Source of the DNA: JAXGVG01 sp040773965
GTDB lineage: Bacteria; Pseudomonadota; Alphaproteobacteria; UBA9219
Direction: 5' to 3'
Assembly (NCBI GenBank): GCA_040773965.1
Contig: JAXGVG010000101.1
Location: 1 to 7,167 of the forward strand
DNA length: 7,167 bases
The notes beneath the pieces were generated by a model that saw nothing but the letters and a program-made list of their open reading frames with translations, did no database searches and was not told the origin of the DNA. Shown here piece after piece: positions 5,512-7,167 of the stretch. Positions within the stretch are counted from its first letter, which is position 1, and each line of letters starts with the position of its first letter. A program made the position numbers and the translations under genes.

Positions 5512-7082
5512 TTTTTTTGAGTGACATTTTTTACCGCCGCGCGGCGCAAATCGTTCTCGGCCTTCTGGCCGTCATCGTCCTTCTGACCTTCCGCGACTAC
5601 GGCATAAGCTGGGACGAAGAAATACAAAGCCAGTACGGGCAGGCTATACTGGATTATTACGCCTCATTCTTCGTCGATCGCCGTTTCAAGGAAATCTTCA
5701 ACCTTTATCTTTACGGCGGTATGTTCGACGGGCTTGCGGCCTTTTTCAACGCCTATACCCCCGTCAACATTTATGAAACGCGCCATCTGCTGAACGCCGC
5801 GTTCGGCCTGCTTGGCCTTTGGGGCACTTGGCGGCTTGGCCGTGTCATGGGCGGGGGGAGGGTGGGTCTTGCCGCGCTCGTCCTGCTGACGCTTACGCCG
5901 ATGTACTACGGCCACATGTTCAACAACCCCAAAGACATTCCTTTCGCGGCGGGCGTCGTGTGGACTCTTTATTACATGGCGAAAACGTTCCGCGCGTTTC
6001 CGTACGTTCCGCCGCGCCTCATTGTGAAGATGGGAATTGTCCTCGGTCTCACGATGGGCATAAGGGTAGGGGCCGCGATGCTGCTCGGCTACTGGGGAGT
6101 GGTCCTGATGGCACATACGCGCCTTCGCCCCTTAACTGGCCTTTTGCGTCTTGCGATACCCGTCGGCATGACCGCTTACGCCCTCATGCTCGTTTGCTGG
6201 CCATGGGCGCAGGAATCGCCGCTGGCCAATCCGCTGCGCGCGCTGATCGAGTTCAGCGATTTCCCGCAGGACGTCGAGGTTCTGTTGAACGGCACGATCT
6301 ACCGCTCGACGTCCTTGCCGTGGTTTTATCTTCCTCTTTATTTATATGTGCAATTGCCGGTCTTCCACCTCGCGCTTCTAACGCTCGCATTTCTTCTGAT
6401 GCCGTTCATCGCGCGCGCGTTGCCGTCGCGGGCCCACCGCGCGGCGCTGGCGCTCATTCTTTTAACGATCCTCGTCCCTGTTATGTACGCCGTGATCCGC
6501 CATCCGGCTCTTTACGACGCCGTGCGGCACTTTATCTTCCTGTTGCCCTTGTTCGCCGTGCTGGGCTCTTTGGCTTTTTGGCACGTTTACGAATGGCTCG
6601 ACCATGGAATCGCACAATTCGGAAATTCGTACATGCGTTCATTTACTGCCGCCGTTTTGTTCAGCGGTCTGGCCGCCATCGGCTATTATCACATCCGCAC
6701 GATGATCCGCCTGCATCCTTACGAATATATCTACGTCAACGCGCTCGAAGGCGGCGTGAAGAGCGCGTTCGGCCAATACGAACTCGATTACTGGGGAAGC
6801 TCTTTCAAGGAAGCGGCTCATCGGCTTCAGGAAAAGGTCGCGCAGGAAGGCGGCGTGCCGCCGGGCAAAATCTATCAAATCGCCATCTGCGGGCCCTGGG
6901 CGGCAGCCATGATCTATCTGCCGCCTGATTTTGAGGCGGTACAGGCGGACGATCCGGCTGAGTTCTTCCTCTCGACCACGCGCTGGCATTGCGAGAACAT
7001 GCGGCCCGGCAAGGAAATCGTTCGTATCGAACGCGACGGCGCGCCGCTCGGTATCGTCAAGGACCTCCGCACGGTAAGGTAG
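5505..7082 (+). CDS. Polytopic membrane protein, probable GT-C/GT39-like glycosyltransferase
   Basis: This 525-residue inner-membrane protein has about ten hydrophobic segments, roughly at residues 13-29, 95-112, 117-135, 146-163, 172-200, 202-225, 270-296, 303-322, 331-350 and 370-386. A mainly hydrophilic C-terminal region (403-525) follows. After the first membrane segment comes GISWDEE, with acidic residues D37-E39, where GT-C enzymes carry their catalytic acidic motif. NNPKDIPFA (140-148) and the C-terminal HPYEY (404-408) and ELDYWG (426-431) are patterns I associate with family 39-like glycosyltransferases that use lipid-phosphate sugar donors and act on the periplasmic side. Donor and acceptor cannot be told. 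The ATG overlaps the preceding stop by 7 bases, with no clear ribosome binding site. A TTG at 5517 is an alternative start. A polytopic protein of another function is possible, but the acidic motif favours GT-C. Confidence 0.75.
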   Translation: MLIFLSDIFYRRAAQIVLGLLAVIVLLTFRDYGISWDEEIQSQYGQAILDYYASFFVDRRFKEIFNLYLYGGMFDGLAAFFNAYTPVNIYETRHLLNAAFGLLGLWGTWRLGRVMGGGRVGLAALVLLTLTPMYYGHMFNNPKDIPFAAGVVWTLYYMAKTFRAFPYVPPRLIVKMGIVLGLTMGIRVGAAMLLGYWGVVLMAHTRLRPLTGLLRLAIPVGMTAYALMLVCWPWAQESPLANPLRALIEFSDFPQDVEVLLNGTIYRSTSLPWFYLPLYLYVQLPVFHLALLTLAFLLMPFIARALPSRAHRAALALILLTILVPVMYAVIRHPALYDAVRHFIFLLPLFAVLGSLAFWHVYEWLDHGIAQFGNSYMRSFTAAVLFSGLAAIGYYHIRTMIRLHPYEYIYVNALEGGVKSAFGQYELDYWGSSFKEAAHRLQEKVAQEGGVPPGKIYQIAICGPWAAAMIYLPPDFEAVQADDPAEFFLSTTRWHCENMRPGKEIVRIERDGAPLGIVKDLRTVR

Positions 7083-7122
7083 TGGAATTGTCGCCCGGAC
7101 GACATCGCGCCGCCGCCTTAAT

Positions 7123-7155
7123 AACGGTACGCCAACGGTGCTCCAACGGTGCCTT
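7123..7155. repeat. Three 11-base imperfect direct repeats
   Basis: AACGGT occurs at 7123, 7134 and 7145, so the period is exactly 11 bases. The units read AACGGTACGCC, AACGGTGCTCC and AACGGTGCCTT. They lie in the 85 bases after the last gene, where I find no coding sequence and no terminator. The spacing is near one helical turn, which could suit stacked protein binding, but three short units are weak evidence. Confidence 0.5.
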
Positions 7156-7167
7156 ATTTTCGGCCCA

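Noticed and set aside
5511..5520. T-run ATTTTTTTGA after the MBL gene as a terminator
   Set aside because: No stable GC-rich stem directly precedes it, and it lies inside the start of the overlapping membrane protein gene.
5819..6928. Long + strand frame inside the membrane protein gene
   Set aside because: It is a +1 shadow: arginine- and proline-rich, without domain features, while the main frame has membrane segments and conserved motifs throughout.
7090..7103. Imperfect palindrome GTCGCCCGGACGAC just after the last stop
   Set aside because: Only 14 bases with one mismatched pair and no T-run. Such short GC-rich palindromes are expected by chance here.
6914..7105. Minus-strand frame starting at 7105 with a purine-rich stretch before its ATG
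   Set aside because: Nearly all of it lies opposite the 3' end of the membrane protein gene and its translation shows no domain.

Overview
The window reads as part of an alphaproteobacterial chromosome, moderately GC-rich and densely coded on the + strand only. The order D-alanyl-D-alanine carboxypeptidase, thymidylate kinase, DNA polymerase III delta' subunit, methionyl-tRNA synthetase, TatD-type nuclease, PhnP-like metallo-beta-lactamase-fold hydrolase is one I recognise from alphaproteobacteria. The protein variants agree: a delta' subunit with a GKA P-loop and no zinc cysteines, and a short MetRS with no zinc knuckle and no C-terminal tRNA-binding domain. I cannot name the genus.

Layout. 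Positions 1-548 hold the 3' part of a penicillin-binding carboxypeptidase gene, cut by the left edge. It abuts tmk (549-1184), which overlaps holB (about 1181-2206) by 4 bases. A 202-base gap (2207-2408) follows, the only real intergenic region. It is largely filled by a palindromic repeat with two GC-rich hairpins in inverted orientation. metG (2409-3959), tatD (3962-4750), the MBL-fold gene (4747-5511) and a large membrane protein resembling GT-C/GT39-type glycosyltransferases (5505-7082) then run with gaps of 2 bases or overlaps of 4 and 7 bases. The last 85 bases are non-coding as far as I can see and hold a short 11-base periodic repeat.

Function. The genes supply unrelated housekeeping steps: peptidoglycan trimming, dTTP synthesis, replicative clamp loading, tRNA charging, nucleic-acid or phosphodiester processing, and probably envelope glycosylation. 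The tight junctions suggest two co-transcribed blocks, dac-tmk-holB and metG-tatD-MBL-GT, divided by the repeat-bearing gap. I see no phage, insertion sequence, CRISPR, RNA gene or defence system, and nothing I would call a new biological system. The points most worth a second look are the palindromic repeat with compensatory stem changes, a substitution in a conserved motif of tmk, the cysteine-free MetRS, and the glycosyltransferase-like gene at the end of the housekeeping block.
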